This document shows positions 6,495 to 15,276 of a DNA stretch of 64,000 bases, one piece after another. The DNA is from Prevotella sp. tf2-5 (GTDB taxonomy: Bacteria; Bacteroidota; Bacteroidia; Bacteroidales; Bacteroidaceae): NCBI RefSeq assembly GCF_900115435.1, contig NZ_FOWK01000011.1:65406-129405 (forward strand), given 5' to 3'. Positions within the stretch are counted from its first letter, which is position 1, and each line of letters starts with the position of its first letter. The position numbers and the translations under genes were made by a program. Below the pieces are notes generated by a model. The model worked only from the letters and a program-made list of their open reading frames with translations. It had not been told where the DNA came from and did not search any database.

Positions 6495-9085
6495 CATACG
6501 ATAAGAATCGCCCCGTAAGTAGTATTAAGCACAACGATAAGCGTGCTGCCATTCCTGATAGTGCCCATCAAGGAGAGGAACAGATGGCTATTAGTGGCAT
6601 GCCAGAACAGAGTGAGTACGACATCTTCCGTCATGAGTTCCAGCGTGGTAGAGACCCGGAACTCTATTGGCTCAACAAGTATAAGAATGATGATGAGGAT
6701 AATACCGACTATATGCCGCAACTGCGTACAGACATCCGAAGCCTGTATAAGCATGAGGACATCCGCCCGGAGGCCATCATCGATAGTCTCTATGAACTGC
6801 ATGAGCATAAGAGCGAGAGTGCCAAACTTCAGCTCGACTTGTTTGGCGATTTTGAGGAAGAGCAAGAGGATGAACTGGAACGATTAGCTGGTTACTACAA
6901 GCATTGTGACAATTGGCAGAATCGATTGATTCAAGGTGACAGTCTGCTAGTGATGAATTCCTTGCTGAATCGCGAGGGCATGAAGGGTCAGGTGCAATGC
7001 ATCTATTTTGATCCGCCGTATGGAATTAAGTATGCCTCTAACTGGCAGATGAAGTTGAATAGTCGAGAAGTTAAAGACAATGACAACAACATCTCAGGGG
7101 AGCCTGAAATGATAAAGGCATTTCGCGATACATGGGAACTGGGTATTCATAGTTATCTGTCATATTTACGAGATAGATTAGTTATTGCTAGAGAATTGTT
7201 AAGTGAAAGTGGTTCTGTATTTGTTCAAATATCAGACCAAAATGTTCACTTGGTGCGTAGTTTGTTAGATGAGGTGTTTGGTAGTGATAACTTTTTCTCC
7301 CTTATTACGTTTAAAAAGACATCTCCACTAGGAAGTGCAGGATTACCTGGTGTTGTTGATTATCTGATATGGTATGCTAAAGATATAGAGTGTATGAAGT
7401 ATCGTCCTTTGTTTGTAAACAAACCGATAGGACAAGGAACGATGTATAAGAATGTGGAACTTCCTGATGGAACTCGTCGTTCAATGACAAAGGAAGAAGC
7501 TCAAGATACTAATCTTCTTCCTAAAGGTGCACGTGCATACAGATTAGATAAACTATCATCAACAGGGTATACCGATTCTTGTATGTATGATTTTGAATTT
7601 GAAGGAAAAACATATAAATGTGGCAAAAAGAGTTGGAGAACCAATTATAATGGCATGCAAAGACTCATAGAAAAAAGAAGAGTTGAGGCTCCAAGTACAG
7701 TACCTTGTTATGTTTTGTTTGCTGATGATTTCCCAATGCAAGACATTAATAACTTATGGGCAGATACAGCAGGAGCATCAAATATAAACTATGTTGTTCA
7801 AACTTCAGAAAAGGTTATTCAAAGATGCCTATTAATGTGTTCGGATCCTGGTGATTTAATCCTTGATCCTACATGTGGTGGAGGCACAACAGCCTATGTT
7901 GCAGAGCAATGGGGACGCAGATGGATTACCATAGATACGAGCCGGATAGCGTTGAATATCGCTAAGAAGCGACTGACGACAGCACTCTTCCCATATTATA
8001 AAACTCACGATGATAGCGAGAATCCCAATATCCGCAGAGGCTTTATCTACAAAAAAGTGCCACATATCACCCTAAAGGCTTTGGCCAATGATTTGCCCTT
8101 TGATGAAGAAACCCTTTACGACCAGCCAGAAGAAGATAAGAAGCGAATTCGTGTGAGTGGGCCATTCACGGTAGAGACATTGCAAAGCCTTGATGTGAGT
8201 TCGCCAGAAAGTTTGAATGACAAGCAGAACAACTATGACGAATATGCAGCCTTTACGGAACGCATCTTCAACAACCTGAAGGCCAATGGTATTCGCAATG
8301 GTGTGAAGCAGCAACAGGCTGTGATGCACTCGATGGAACATCTGGACGAGCCTTATCTGAATGCCAAGGGCTATTATAAAATGGAGGATGGTACGGAACA
8401 TTGCGTGTTCTTTATGATTGGCCCCAAGTTTGGCACCGTCAGCAAGCATGCTGTGAACGAAGCCGTTCGTGCTTTCCGTCAGCATCTGAACGAATCGAAC
8501 TGGCTTGTGATTCTTGGCTTCTCGTTTGAGGATAGCATTGAGAGTGGTGAGAACAAAGACTATAACTTTGGTACGTTCCAAGTGTCAAAGGTTCGCATGA
8601 GCGACGACCTGCTGCAAGACGGTCTGCTGAAGAAAGACAAGAAAGCAGGCTCGTTTATCATCATCGGTGAGCCAGATATCAGTTTGGTGAACGATGGCAA
8701 CGGCAAATGCCATGTAGAGATTAACGGTATGGATATGTACGACCCCATACAAGATGAGGTAAAAGCCCGTAACGTGAATGATATTGCCTATTGGGAGATG
8801 GACGACAATTATACGGGCGGTCTCTTCAAGGTGCGCAGCATCCACTTCTGTGGTGGCGACAAGAAAGACTTCGCTGCTTGGCGCAAAGGCCTCGATACAG
8901 TGGCTAAAGACCTGGCCAAGAAAAAGGCTGAACACACCCTGCGTCTGGAATTCAACGATGAGATTTGGGATACACTCTACGACTTCAAGAGCGAGCCAAT
9001 CCCCTACGAAAAAGACAAGAAGATTGCAGTCCGTGTAGTCTCTCAGTTTGGCGAAGAGTCAACGAAAGTACTTGAAATGAAATAA
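6491..9085 (+). CDS. mod: Type III restriction-modification DNA methyltransferase (Mod)
   Basis: 864 aa. Mod recognises the DNA site and methylates adenine with S-adenosylmethionine. FDPPYG (catalytic motif IV) is at ~174 and DPTCGGGTTAY (SAM-binding motif I) at ~459, the order of beta-class N6 methyltransferases. Residues ~240-440 between them hold the target-recognition region. Codons there (about 7145-7870) are visibly more A/T-rich than those on either side, as expected if the specificity domain was exchanged by recombination. The N-terminus is long and acidic (~1-140), and the ~350-residue C-terminal part is of the kind that contacts Res. Overlaps res by 4 nt and is followed after 2 nt by the EVE-HNH gene. 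Confidence 0.93.
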   Translation: MTYDKNRPVSSIKHNDKRAAIPDSAHQGEEQMAISGMPEQSEYDIFRHEFQRGRDPELYWLNKYKNDDEDNTDYMPQLRTDIRSLYKHEDIRPEAIIDSLYELHEHKSESAKLQLDLFGDFEEEQEDELERLAGYYKHCDNWQNRLIQGDSLLVMNSLLNREGMKGQVQCIYFDPPYGIKYASNWQMKLNSREVKDNDNNISGEPEMIKAFRDTWELGIHSYLSYLRDRLVIARELLSESGSVFVQISDQNVHLVRSLLDEVFGSDNFFSLITFKKTSPLGSAGLPGVVDYLIWYAKDIECMKYRPLFVNKPIGQGTMYKNVELPDGTRRSMTKEEAQDTNLLPKGARAYRLDKLSSTGYTDSCMYDFEFEGKTYKCGKKSWRTNYNGMQRLIEKRRVEAPSTVPCYVLFADDFPMQDINNLWADTAGASNINYVVQTSEKVIQRCLLMCSDPGDLILDPTCGGGTTAYVAEQWGRRWITIDTSRIALNIAKKRLTTALFPYYKTHDDSENPNIRRGFIYKKVPHITLKALANDLPFDEETLYDQPEEDKKRIRVSGPFTVETLQSLDVSSPESLNDKQNNYDEYAAFTERIFNNLKANGIRNGVKQQQAVMHSMEHLDEPYLNAKGYYKMEDGTEHCVFFMIGPKFGTVSKHAVNEAVRAFRQHLNESNWLVILGFSFEDSIESGENKDYNFGTFQVSKVRMSDDLLQDGLLKKDKKAGSFIIIGEPDISLVNDGNGKCHVEINGMDMYDPIQDEVKARNVNDIAYWEMDDNYTGGLFKVRSIHFCGGDKKDFAAWRKGLDTVAKDLAKKKAEHTLRLEFNDEIWDTLYDFKSEPIPYEKDKKIAVRVVSQFGEESTKVLEMK

Positions 9086-9087
9086 TC

Positions 9088-9936
9088 ATGAAGTATTGGA
9101 TCGTCCCAAGTAATGACCACATCTTTCGTATTGGTGATGCTATGCAAGCACAAGGCGGATTGGTTGACTGGAGAATGTCAAACAACTTCTCCATAGGCGA
9201 CATCGTGTTTGTCTATAAAACAAAACCAGAACAATGTATCCGCTATCGGATGGAGATAAAAAGTGTGGGACTAAGTATCGATGAGGCTTTCAACCAAGAA
9301 CAGTATTGGACGGACAAGGACATCTACTATAGTGGCCTTGGCAGTTTTAAGTATGCTCGATTCAGACTCTTGGAGGAATATACAGACGATATCATGTCAT
9401 TACATCATTTGCATGAGCATGGGGTATTGGGAAATATTCAAGGTGTCATGCAATGTAAAAGTGAGGAAGTTTTGGAGTTCTTGCTTCATCCTTACGAAAC
9501 AACAAACAATGATGTCTTTGATGTTGACTATCCTGAAGATGACGATAATCTTTACGAGGGGGCATTGATTAAGGTGATGGCTAACAAATATGAGCGTAAT
9601 CAAAAAGCTCGCAGGGAGTGTGTTGCCAAGAAAGGATATAAATGTCTGGTTTGTGGTCGTGACTTTGAGGATACTTATGGTGAAATAGGGAAGGGGTTTA
9701 TTCATGTTCACCATCTAACTCCTATTTCATCAATCGGCAAGGAATACCAATTGGATATTGACAGGGATTTAGTTCCTGTCTGTCCTAATTGCCATTACAT
9801 GCTGCATCGTAAGAATCCTCCATATACAATTGAGGAATTGAAAGAAAAGTTGGAAGATAGAGCCAAGAAGATAGAAATAACTCCATACGATAATTCTATC
9901 GCTGCCGATGAATTGTTTCCTCCTGAAAAGGATTGA
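9088..9936 (+). CDS. EVE/PUA-like domain plus HNH endonuclease
   Basis: 282 aa. The N-terminus (MKYWIVPSNDHIFRI..., ~1-130) looks like an EVE/PUA-type base-binding fold, known for reading modified bases. The C-terminus (~180-260) is an HNH nuclease: CLVC at ~187, HVHHLTP at ~205 and CPNCHYMLH at ~230, giving two zinc-binding Cys pairs and the catalytic His. Such fusions restrict DNA with modified cytosines. It starts 2 nt after mod, so it belongs to the same operon. If the Res nuclease site is dead, this protein is the obvious alternative cutter, or it adds a second barrier against phages with modified DNA. Confidence 0.8.
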   Translation: MKYWIVPSNDHIFRIGDAMQAQGGLVDWRMSNNFSIGDIVFVYKTKPEQCIRYRMEIKSVGLSIDEAFNQEQYWTDKDIYYSGLGSFKYARFRLLEEYTDDIMSLHHLHEHGVLGNIQGVMQCKSEEVLEFLLHPYETTNNDVFDVDYPEDDDNLYEGALIKVMANKYERNQKARRECVAKKGYKCLVCGRDFEDTYGEIGKGFIHVHHLTPISSIGKEYQLDIDRDLVPVCPNCHYMLHRKNPPYTIEELKEKLEDRAKKIEITPYDNSIAADELFPPEKD

Positions 9937-10017
9937 AATGTCTGAGAGCAGATCAGTGATATGAAAACATTTGGACCTGATCCATTAGGGTACCCTTCCA
10001 AAATGGGATGGTGCCTA

Positions 10018-10190
10018 TGAGACAGGTGCCAGTCCCTGAGTGACCTCAGATGTCTGTCCCAGCCATACGTGCCCATTACTTTGAGTTACAACGAAGATTA
10101 TATTGTGCGATATAATAAACCACACAAGGGAAGTAAAAGCGTTACAATTTGTAACGGTTTTGGGGAACACTAGGGACTGGTCCCTATCTC
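10018..10190. repeat. Palindromic GGGAC..GTCCC-type repeats and a 17-bp palindrome
   Basis: Within the 516-bp gap between the HNH gene and the antitoxin (9937-10452), which has no convincing gene, lie TGAGACAGGTGCCAGTCCC (10018-10036) and AGGGACTGGTCCCTATCTC (10172-10190), related palindromic words. CGTTACAA-T-TTGTAACG (10140-10156) is a perfect odd palindrome. A third related word, AGGACAGGTACCTGACATA, is at 10336-10354. They look like REP-type elements; the 17-bp palindrome could be an operator. Confidence 0.5.
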
Positions 10191-10452
10191 GTATTATTCT
10201 ATACGGATAAAATTTGATTTATATAGTTTTGTTTCCGCATGATCTAATGATTGTGCGGATTTTTATTTTTTTTTACTCAATTTTAATAGGGATGAGACAA
10301 ATATGAAAGAAATTGAGACAAATTTGAGTGACAAAAGGACAGGTACCTGACATAAACGATGTCTGAAGTAAGAAGGAAGATACTTTTTTACTTAAAAACT
10401 TGTGTAATATGAGAAAAATGACTATCTTCGCAGTCGAATATACAACTATAAT

Positions 10453-10746
10453 ATGGAAGAGAAAAATTATCAACAATTCGAAGAAGAAGAGAACACTGGT
10501 ATTGCCAGCGAACCTTCTGTTGATGTACAGAATGTCGGAGTTGGAAGCTATACTGGTGCAGTCCCCATACATGATAAGATTGATGACCTGGACTGGGACC
10601 GTTGTCCTATCTTGGGTCCAAAGACATTGGAAGAAGCTGTTGCCAGAATTGAGAAGGCTGAATCAGAAATAGATGATCCAACAAAATGGACTGCTTCAGA
10701 ACGGATGTGGGATGAAATGCATCAGAAGTTTCCATGGCTACAATAA
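10453..10746 (+). CDS. Antitoxin of a RelE/ParE-type module
   Basis: 97 aa, acidic (many Glu and Asp), with a disordered-looking N-terminus and a conserved-looking Asp/Trp-rich C-terminus (SERMWDEMHQKFPWL). In this position it should bind and neutralise the toxin encoded next. The toxin start overlaps its last 13 nt, a common arrangement that keeps antitoxin in excess. Upstream TATCTTCG is an imperfect -7 box about 30 nt before the ATG. Assignment rests mostly on the neighbour; I see no clear DNA-binding motif. Confidence 0.65.
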   Translation: MEEKNYQQFEEEENTGIASEPSVDVQNVGVGSYTGAVPIHDKIDDLDWDRCPILGPKTLEEAVARIEKAESEIDDPTKWTASERMWDEMHQKFPWLQ

Positions 10747-11057
10747 TCTGGGAGGACACTGCCAAACTACAATTGGCAGAAAACATCATGTATGCGATGA
10801 TGGAATTTGGTGAGAGTACTGCTAAACGATGGGAAGCTGATGTTCGTGCTGTTGAATGGCGATTGGAACGCTTCCCCAGCTCTTATCCTCCAGAACCTTT
10901 CTTGCATGAAAGACAGAAGTTGTACAGACAATGCCACGTCATGCATAAAAGATTCAAAATCATATATCATTATGATGAGGCAAACAATGTTGTCCGAGTG
11001 ATGGACATCTGGGATACTCGTATGAGTCCGGAGACATTAATAGATAGAATCAAGTAA
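10734..11057 (+). CDS. RelE/ParE-superfamily toxin
   Basis: 107 aa. It shows the family's small alpha/beta pattern: two N-terminal helices (IIWEDTAKLQLAENIMYAMM), a basic/aromatic middle (LYRQCHVMHKRFKIIYHYDE), and the closing strand VVRVMDIWDTRMSP, where the D-x-W-D-TR-P pattern is typical of the Bacteroidales members. RelE-type toxins cut mRNA at the ribosome; ParE-types inhibit gyrase; I cannot decide between them. It overlaps the antitoxin by 13 nt. The module sits beside the restriction operon and a truncated gene, as expected in a defence/mobile region. Confidence 0.82.
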   Translation: MATIIWEDTAKLQLAENIMYAMMEFGESTAKRWEADVRAVEWRLERFPSSYPPEPFLHERQKLYRQCHVMHKRFKIIYHYDEANNVVRVMDIWDTRMSPETLIDRIK

Positions 11058-11140
11058 GACTTTATAATTTTGTCGTACCTTCGCAAAATAGTTGCTCCAA
11101 AATTTGGAAGTTTCAAGAAAAGTTCCTATCTTTGAACCAG

Positions 11141-11231
11141 AATCCCCCCTTGTATGCAAATTACTTGGGTCAGTTGTGAAAGAGCAACTTAGAAAGATTA
11201 ATCCCCCCTTGTATGCAAATTACTTGGGTCA
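11141..11231 (+). repeat. Two perfect 32-bp direct repeats, 59 bp apart
   Basis: AATCCCCCCTTGTATGCAAA... (32 nt) occurs at 11141-11172 and again at 11200-11231, separated by 27 nt containing GTTG...CAAC. A -7 box TATCTTTG (11127-11134) would start a transcript near the first copy. A hairpin AAGCCTC-TCTCGG-GAGGCTT follows the second copy (from ~11232), just before the NYN start. Only two copies exist. It could be a tandem duplication of the NYN leader or, less likely, a residual repeat array. Confidence 0.8.
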
Positions 11232-11264
11232 AGCCTCTCTCGGGAGGCTTTATTATTATCGACT

Positions 11265-11366
11265 ATGGATAAGAAAAAAGTTATAGTGTATGTTGACGGC
11301 TACAACTTCTACTATGGATTGAAGCATGGTGGAAGTATGTGGAAGCGTCTCTACTGGTTAGACATC
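11265..11366 (+). pseudogene. Truncated NYN-domain (DUF88/LabA-type) ribonuclease gene
   Basis: From ATG 11265 the frame reads MDKKKVIVYVDGYNFYYG..., with the metal-binding Asp of the NYN (PIN-like) RNase fold, then ends in family-like sequence at ~residue 34 (KRLYWLDIV). From 11367 the frame becomes repetitive low-complexity sequence (GTGCTCA three times) and stops at 11486. An intact family member is about 180-250 aa, so this is a 5' remnant. The break lies exactly where the palindromic repeats begin, which suggests that insertion or deletion of the repeat destroyed it. Confidence 0.7.
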
Positions 11367-11448
11367 GTGCTCACAGGGGGACATCCCCTTGTGCTCAGGG
11401 GGATGTGCTCAGAGTCAATAAGCATTTTCCGGGACAGTCCCTTGTCAC
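11367..11448. repeat. Short palindromic/tandem repeats at the NYN break and sstT 3' end
   Basis: GTGCTCA occurs at ~11367, 11391 and 11406, alternating with G-rich/C-rich partners (GGGGGACATCCCC). CGGGACAGTCCCTTGTCAC (11430-11448) belongs to the same GGGACnG...CCC word family as the elements at 10018, 10172 and 10336. The last palindrome abuts the sstT stop codon and could act as its terminator. Confidence 0.5.
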
Positions 11449-11449
11449 A

Positions 11450-12676
11450 TCACGCCTTGTTGTCGCCTCTTTTCTTCCTATCGTAATAATCGGCTGTAGC
11501 GGTAAAGAATACGTCGCTGCTGGAGTTAAGGGCTGTCTCAAGGCTATCCTGTATCACACCGATGATAAAGCCTATTGCTACAACCTGCATAGCCACGTCG
11601 CTGCCGATATTGAAAAACGAGCAGGCCATGGGTACCAACAGCAGCGAACCGCCGGCAACACCTGACGATCCACAAGCGCCCAAAGTGGCAATGATACTCA
11701 GGAAGAGAGCCGAGGCGAACGTCACTTCAACACCCATCGTGTGGGCTGTAGCCAATGTCATCACCGTAATGGTGATAGCTGCCCCATCCATGTTGATGGT
11801 CGCACCAAGTGGGATGCTCACAGAGTAGAAGTCCTCATCGAGTCCCAACTTCTTGCACAGAGCCATGTTGATGGGGATATTGGCTGCCGAGGAACGGGTA
11901 AAGAATGCCTGCATTCCGCTCTCCTTTAGACAGGTGAATAGCAGGGGATAGGGATTGCGGCGCAACATCAGGAAAAAGATGAGTGGATTGAAGATAAGCG
12001 CACAGGCAAGCATACAGCCTATGAGCAGCAGCACCAGATGGCCATAGGTGCCAAACACCATCAAACCGCCATCAGACACTGACGTGAACACCAGACCCAT
12101 AACACCGAATGGCGCAAACTCGATGACCCACCTCACCGTCAGCGTAGTGGCCTCTGAGATGTCCTGCACCACCGTAACGGTTTGCTGGCTCGCCTTCATC
12201 TTCAGGGCAATGCCTATCAGAATCGACCAGAACAGAATGCCGATATAGTTTGCCTCCGAAATAGACGTCATCGGGTTGGTCACCATATTGGATAGAAGGT
12301 TGCTGAACACATCGGAGAGGGCACCGGGCACAGACTGGTCAACGGTATTGCTCAGCTTCAACGTGACAGGAAACAGGAAACTGCCCACCACGGCACACAT
12401 CGCTGCAATAAACGTGCTGAGCATGTACTGCGAGATGACCACCCGGAAACGGGATCCCAGTCCGCTACCTGCTTTGGCGATGCTGGCTGCTATCAGCACA
12501 GCCACCAGTATGGGGGCTATGGCTTTCAGCGCACTGACGAATGTAAAGCCCATGATGCCTATCCAGTTCCACTGTGGCACAAAGAGTCCGAGACAGGTTC
12601 CGATAATGAGTCCGCCCAGAATGCGGAGCACAAGACTCATCTGGCACCATTTGTCAAAAATCGATATGCTTGTCAT
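11450..12676 (-). CDS. sstT: Na+/serine-threonine symporter
   Basis: 408 aa inner-membrane protein of the dicarboxylate/amino acid:cation symporter family. About eight hydrophobic segments are visible, with the family's ligand and ion-binding hairpins: FFTRSSAANIPINM (serine-rich tip), SIPLGATINMDGAAI (the TM7 NMDG motif) and GSSGVAGGSLLLVPMA (second hairpin). These, and the overall length, match SstT, which takes up serine and threonine with sodium. It starts 3 nt after the stop of the barrel fragment and is the last gene of a minus-strand run from 15242. Confidence 0.92.
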   Translation of the reverse strand: MTSISIFDKWCQMSLVLRILGGLIIGTCLGLFVPQWNWIGIMGFTFVSALKAIAPILVAVLIAASIAKAGSGLGSRFRVVISQYMLSTFIAAMCAVVGSFLFPVTLKLSNTVDQSVPGALSDVFSNLLSNMVTNPMTSISEANYIGILFWSILIGIALKMKASQQTVTVVQDISEATTLTVRWVIEFAPFGVMGLVFTSVSDGGLMVFGTYGHLVLLLIGCMLACALIFNPLIFFLMLRRNPYPLLFTCLKESGMQAFFTRSSAANIPINMALCKKLGLDEDFYSVSIPLGATINMDGAAITITVMTLATAHTMGVEVTFASALFLSIIATLGACGSSGVAGGSLLLVPMACSFFNIGSDVAMQVVAIGFIIGVIQDSLETALNSSSDVFFTATADYYDRKKRGDNKA

Positions 12677-12679
12677 ATA

Positions 12680-12976
12680 CTAATATACTTTAATACGATA
12701 AATCAAACTTAACTCTATCCGATTGTTGTTATAGTCTTCCAATCCACAACCATCCTTATACTTCACGCTCTTGCCTACGTAGGCCAGCGACAGTCTGGCA
12801 TCCTGCGTGAGATCCGGAAACCATTGTACAGCAGCCTGATAGGTATAACTTGTACGATAATTGCGGAAAGCCTCGACTTTCCTCAGCGATGCTTTTTCTA
12901 CGGCACCCTTCACAAAGAGATTCCAATGGGCTGCGGGCTGATAGTGCAATTCGCCTATCACGCTGTTCCGAATCAT
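12680..12976 (-). pseudogene. C-terminal remnant of an outer-membrane beta-barrel protein
   Basis: 98 aa with alternating hydrophobic/polar strands (HWNLFVKGAVEKAS, YTYQAAVQWFP, DARLSLAYVGKS, RIELSLIYRIKVY), ending in an aromatic residue as barrel proteins do. It has no signal peptide and only about four or five strands, so it cannot be a whole porin. It most resembles the tail of an OprO/OprP-like porin. ATG overlaps the EFR1 stop (ATGA), so it is probably still translated. It may be a porin remnant fused into this operon by deletion. Confidence 0.5.
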
Positions 12977-13755
12977 TCAGAAAACACATACTGTCCCCGT
13001 TTCATCTTACCCCAATGGATGGCGTGTCGAGGACAATGGTGATAGCAGGCAAGACAATTCGTGCAAGAACCATCGTGCTTCCATTGGGGTGGGGTACCTT
13101 CTATGTCATCTACAGGACAAAGCTTAGCACATAGTCCACATTTGATGCAAGCTTCCTCATCCACCCAGAAATGCTGGTCAGTGATGAGATGCTTGTTATA
13201 ATAGCCACCAATGACATAGGTGTAAGTGTAGGGGATGGCTCCCTTGACGAGTTCCTCCACACCACATTGCCGATTGCCGACCACCTCACAGATGTGCCGC
13301 AAGCGTCCTTTGGCACTTTCTATCTTCTGATGAACCCGTTCGGGGGTGTCAAGATGCAAGAACGAGAAACAGACATTCGACTCTGGCATTACTATCGCAA
13401 AGGCGGCATCTGTATGGAGTCCTTTCTTTCCCAGCTCTTTGTTAAAGATGCGCATGGCGTGTCCCATATTATCACCACAGGTGGTCAACGCATAGATATA
13501 GGGCAGGGGAGAGGATGGTGAAAGAAAGGTTGCTCTTCGGATAAACTCACGGACGATGCGAGGGGGTTGCCAACCATGCGTGGGAAAGCAGAATCCCAGT
13601 CGCTCACCTTGTTGAAGCTGGTACACAAGACCAGCTCCCTCGTTTCCCGTTTTATTCAGCTCGTCAGGAATATACTTTAACACATCACCTGTCGACAAAG
13701 CTAACTGCTCTGCCGCCCATTTGGTGTTTCCTGTTCCAGAAAAGTAGAAAATCAT
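12973..13755 (-). CDS. EFR1-family flavodoxin/ferredoxin protein
   Basis: 260 aa cytoplasmic redox protein. The N-terminus IFYFSGTGNT (2-11) is a flavodoxin-type FMN phosphate loop. The C-terminus carries two [4Fe-4S] motifs, CIKCGLCAKLCP (~207) and CTNCLACYHHCP (~233), so electrons can pass between FMN and two iron-sulphur clusters. The exact partner is unknown. It overlaps the upstream kinase-like gene by 4 nt (ATGA) and the downstream barrel fragment by 4 nt, so all three are co-translated. A link between redox state and the sensor upstream is an inference from this arrangement. Confidence 0.85.
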   Translation of the reverse strand: MIFYFSGTGNTKWAAEQLALSTGDVLKYIPDELNKTGNEGAGLVYQLQQGERLGFCFPTHGWQPPRIVREFIRRATFLSPSSPLPYIYALTTCGDNMGHAMRIFNKELGKKGLHTDAAFAIVMPESNVCFSFLHLDTPERVHQKIESAKGRLRHICEVVGNRQCGVEELVKGAIPYTYTYVIGGYYNKHLITDQHFWVDEEACIKCGLCAKLCPVDDIEGTPPQWKHDGSCTNCLACYHHCPRHAIHWGKMKRGQYVFSE

Positions 13756-15242
13756 GAGTGCAGTTCAAGTACAAAACGAGTACCTTTTGTGAACTCCGGG
13801 TCGATCTCAAGGTCTCCATTCATCTTCATCGCCATCTGTTTACAGATAGGCAGTCCGAGACCGTCACCCTTTGTCAAGTCCCTGATTTCCAGGAAAGGCT
13901 TGAATATATTCTCCCGCTTCTCTTCTGAGATACCACAACCGGTGTCTGATACGAGGAACTGATGGGTATGCGCACTACGTTTCTTATACTCCAGCCAGAT
14001 AGTACCACCCTCCGGGGTGTATTCTGCGGCATTGGTCAATAAGTGGAGAAGAATATGGGAAACATATTCCTTATTCATATCAACAGTCATCTTTGGTGCG
14101 TTAACCTTCAGAGTCACCTCACGTTTTACCTTATCACGGATCTGATCCATCAAACCCTCACAGAAAGAAGGAATCTGTGTCTCTTCCAATGCTATTTCAT
14201 CTGAGGAGTTCTCCAACTCAGAGAGTGTCTGGATATGCTGTGAGAAATCCATCAATGCCTTCACCTCAGGCTTACTGCTGTCAAGTTTTTGCAAGGTGGG
14301 ATCCAGCTGGGCTGAGATATTACTTATAAACTTTGCTTTTAACGCGTTGTTATCTTTCTCCAAATTAATAATCTTCTTTTGTTTACGAGTCTGGAGGATA
14401 AAACGTAATAAGATGACAGCTCCAACGACTAATGCCGCAGCCAATGCCCCGGCAAGAATCATAAGACCGACAATGATCACCCAACGGGTTGTCAGGGAAC
14501 TGTCTTTCTCAGCGATCGAAGCCTCATTATCTGCAATCTGTTTTTTCAGACCAGCTATCTCATCCGCATGTTTCAAGGCGTTGGTGGAGTCTTTCCAAGC
14601 AAGATAATTGCTATAAGACTGTGCCACCATTCCTGCATTGTTACTCTTACGACCATTGGCAATCAGTGTCTTATAGACCTCATCTACTTTGTCATATTCC
14701 TTGGATGCCGTCAGCTTGTTTGCCATTTCCTTGAAGACAGCATCACCCTGGGCGTTAAGTCCGAAAGAATAAAAATAAATAGCCTTCTGGTAGAGCAGGT
14801 CGTTTTTTACTTTCTCATCGTTCGAGGCATTGGCTTGATTCTCCATCACATTTAACTGTTCCTTGGCGCTGTCAGGCTTCCTGAACTTCATATACATCTG
14901 CAAACGCTCCTTGGTGACAAGGTAATGTAATGCGGAGGCATTGGCACCATTCGCCTTATTGTTGATGGTCTGGTCTATGTTACGCAAAAGCTCAAATGCT
15001 TCTTTGTGCAGTCCATCTTTGGAATATAGTGAGGCAGCCTTGGCACCACATTCTACAGCCAGCTGCATTTGTCCTTTTCCCACATAATCCTCATAGGCCC
15101 GGATATAGTTATGACGGGCAGCGGGAATGGTCTGGGCAGTTTCTGCGCTTTTCTGTAATTCACTCTTCTGCGCATCTTGAGCGCTGATTGACGAACAGCC
15201 AAGTGTGAGGCTTAATAGTAAAATAGTTACTTTTTTATTCAT
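13752..15242 (-). CDS. TPR sensor with histidine-kinase-type ATPase domain, no phospho-acceptor His
   Basis: 496 aa. Signal peptide (1-21), periplasmic helical repeats of TPR type (~30-225), coiled coil, membrane segment (~253-281), then a kinase module. Where HisKA domains have the H-box after a phenylalanine (F-x-x-x-x-SHE), this protein reads FISNISAQLDP (305-315), with no His. The ATPase part is intact: N-box HLLTNAAEYT (~392), G1 DTGCGIS (~431), G2 GDGLGLPICKQMA (~458). Such proteins may act by binding a partner instead of by phosphotransfer. No response regulator is adjacent; it overlaps the EFR1 gene by 4 nt. Promoter at 15277-15308. Confidence 0.82.
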   Translation of the reverse strand: MNKKVTILLLSLTLGCSSISAQDAQKSELQKSAETAQTIPAARHNYIRAYEDYVGKGQMQLAVECGAKAASLYSKDGLHKEAFELLRNIDQTINNKANGANASALHYLVTKERLQMYMKFRKPDSAKEQLNVMENQANASNDEKVKNDLLYQKAIYFYSFGLNAQGDAVFKEMANKLTASKEYDKVDEVYKTLIANGRKSNNAGMVAQSYSNYLAWKDSTNALKHADEIAGLKKQIADNEASIAEKDSSLTTRWVIIVGLMILAGALAAALVVGAVILLRFILQTRKQKKIINLEKDNNALKAKFISNISAQLDPTLQKLDSSKPEVKALMDFSQHIQTLSELENSSDEIALEETQIPSFCEGLMDQIRDKVKREVTLKVNAPKMTVDMNKEYVSHILLHLLTNAAEYTPEGGTIWLEYKKRSAHTHQFLVSDTGCGISEEKRENIFKPFLEIRDLTKGDGLGLPICKQMAMKMNGDLEIDPEFTKGTRFVLELHS

Positions 15243-15276
15243 AGTATATAAAGAATATTCGTTTAAAATTTGACTG

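Noticed and set aside
11141..11231. CRISPR array
   Set aside because: Only two repeats, one 27-nt spacer, and no cas gene nearby.
11339..11665. 108-aa plus-strand ORF over the sstT end
   Set aside because: Most of it is antisense to sstT.
13171..13521. 116-aa ORF opposite EFR1
   Set aside because: Shadow frame of a clear gene on the other strand.
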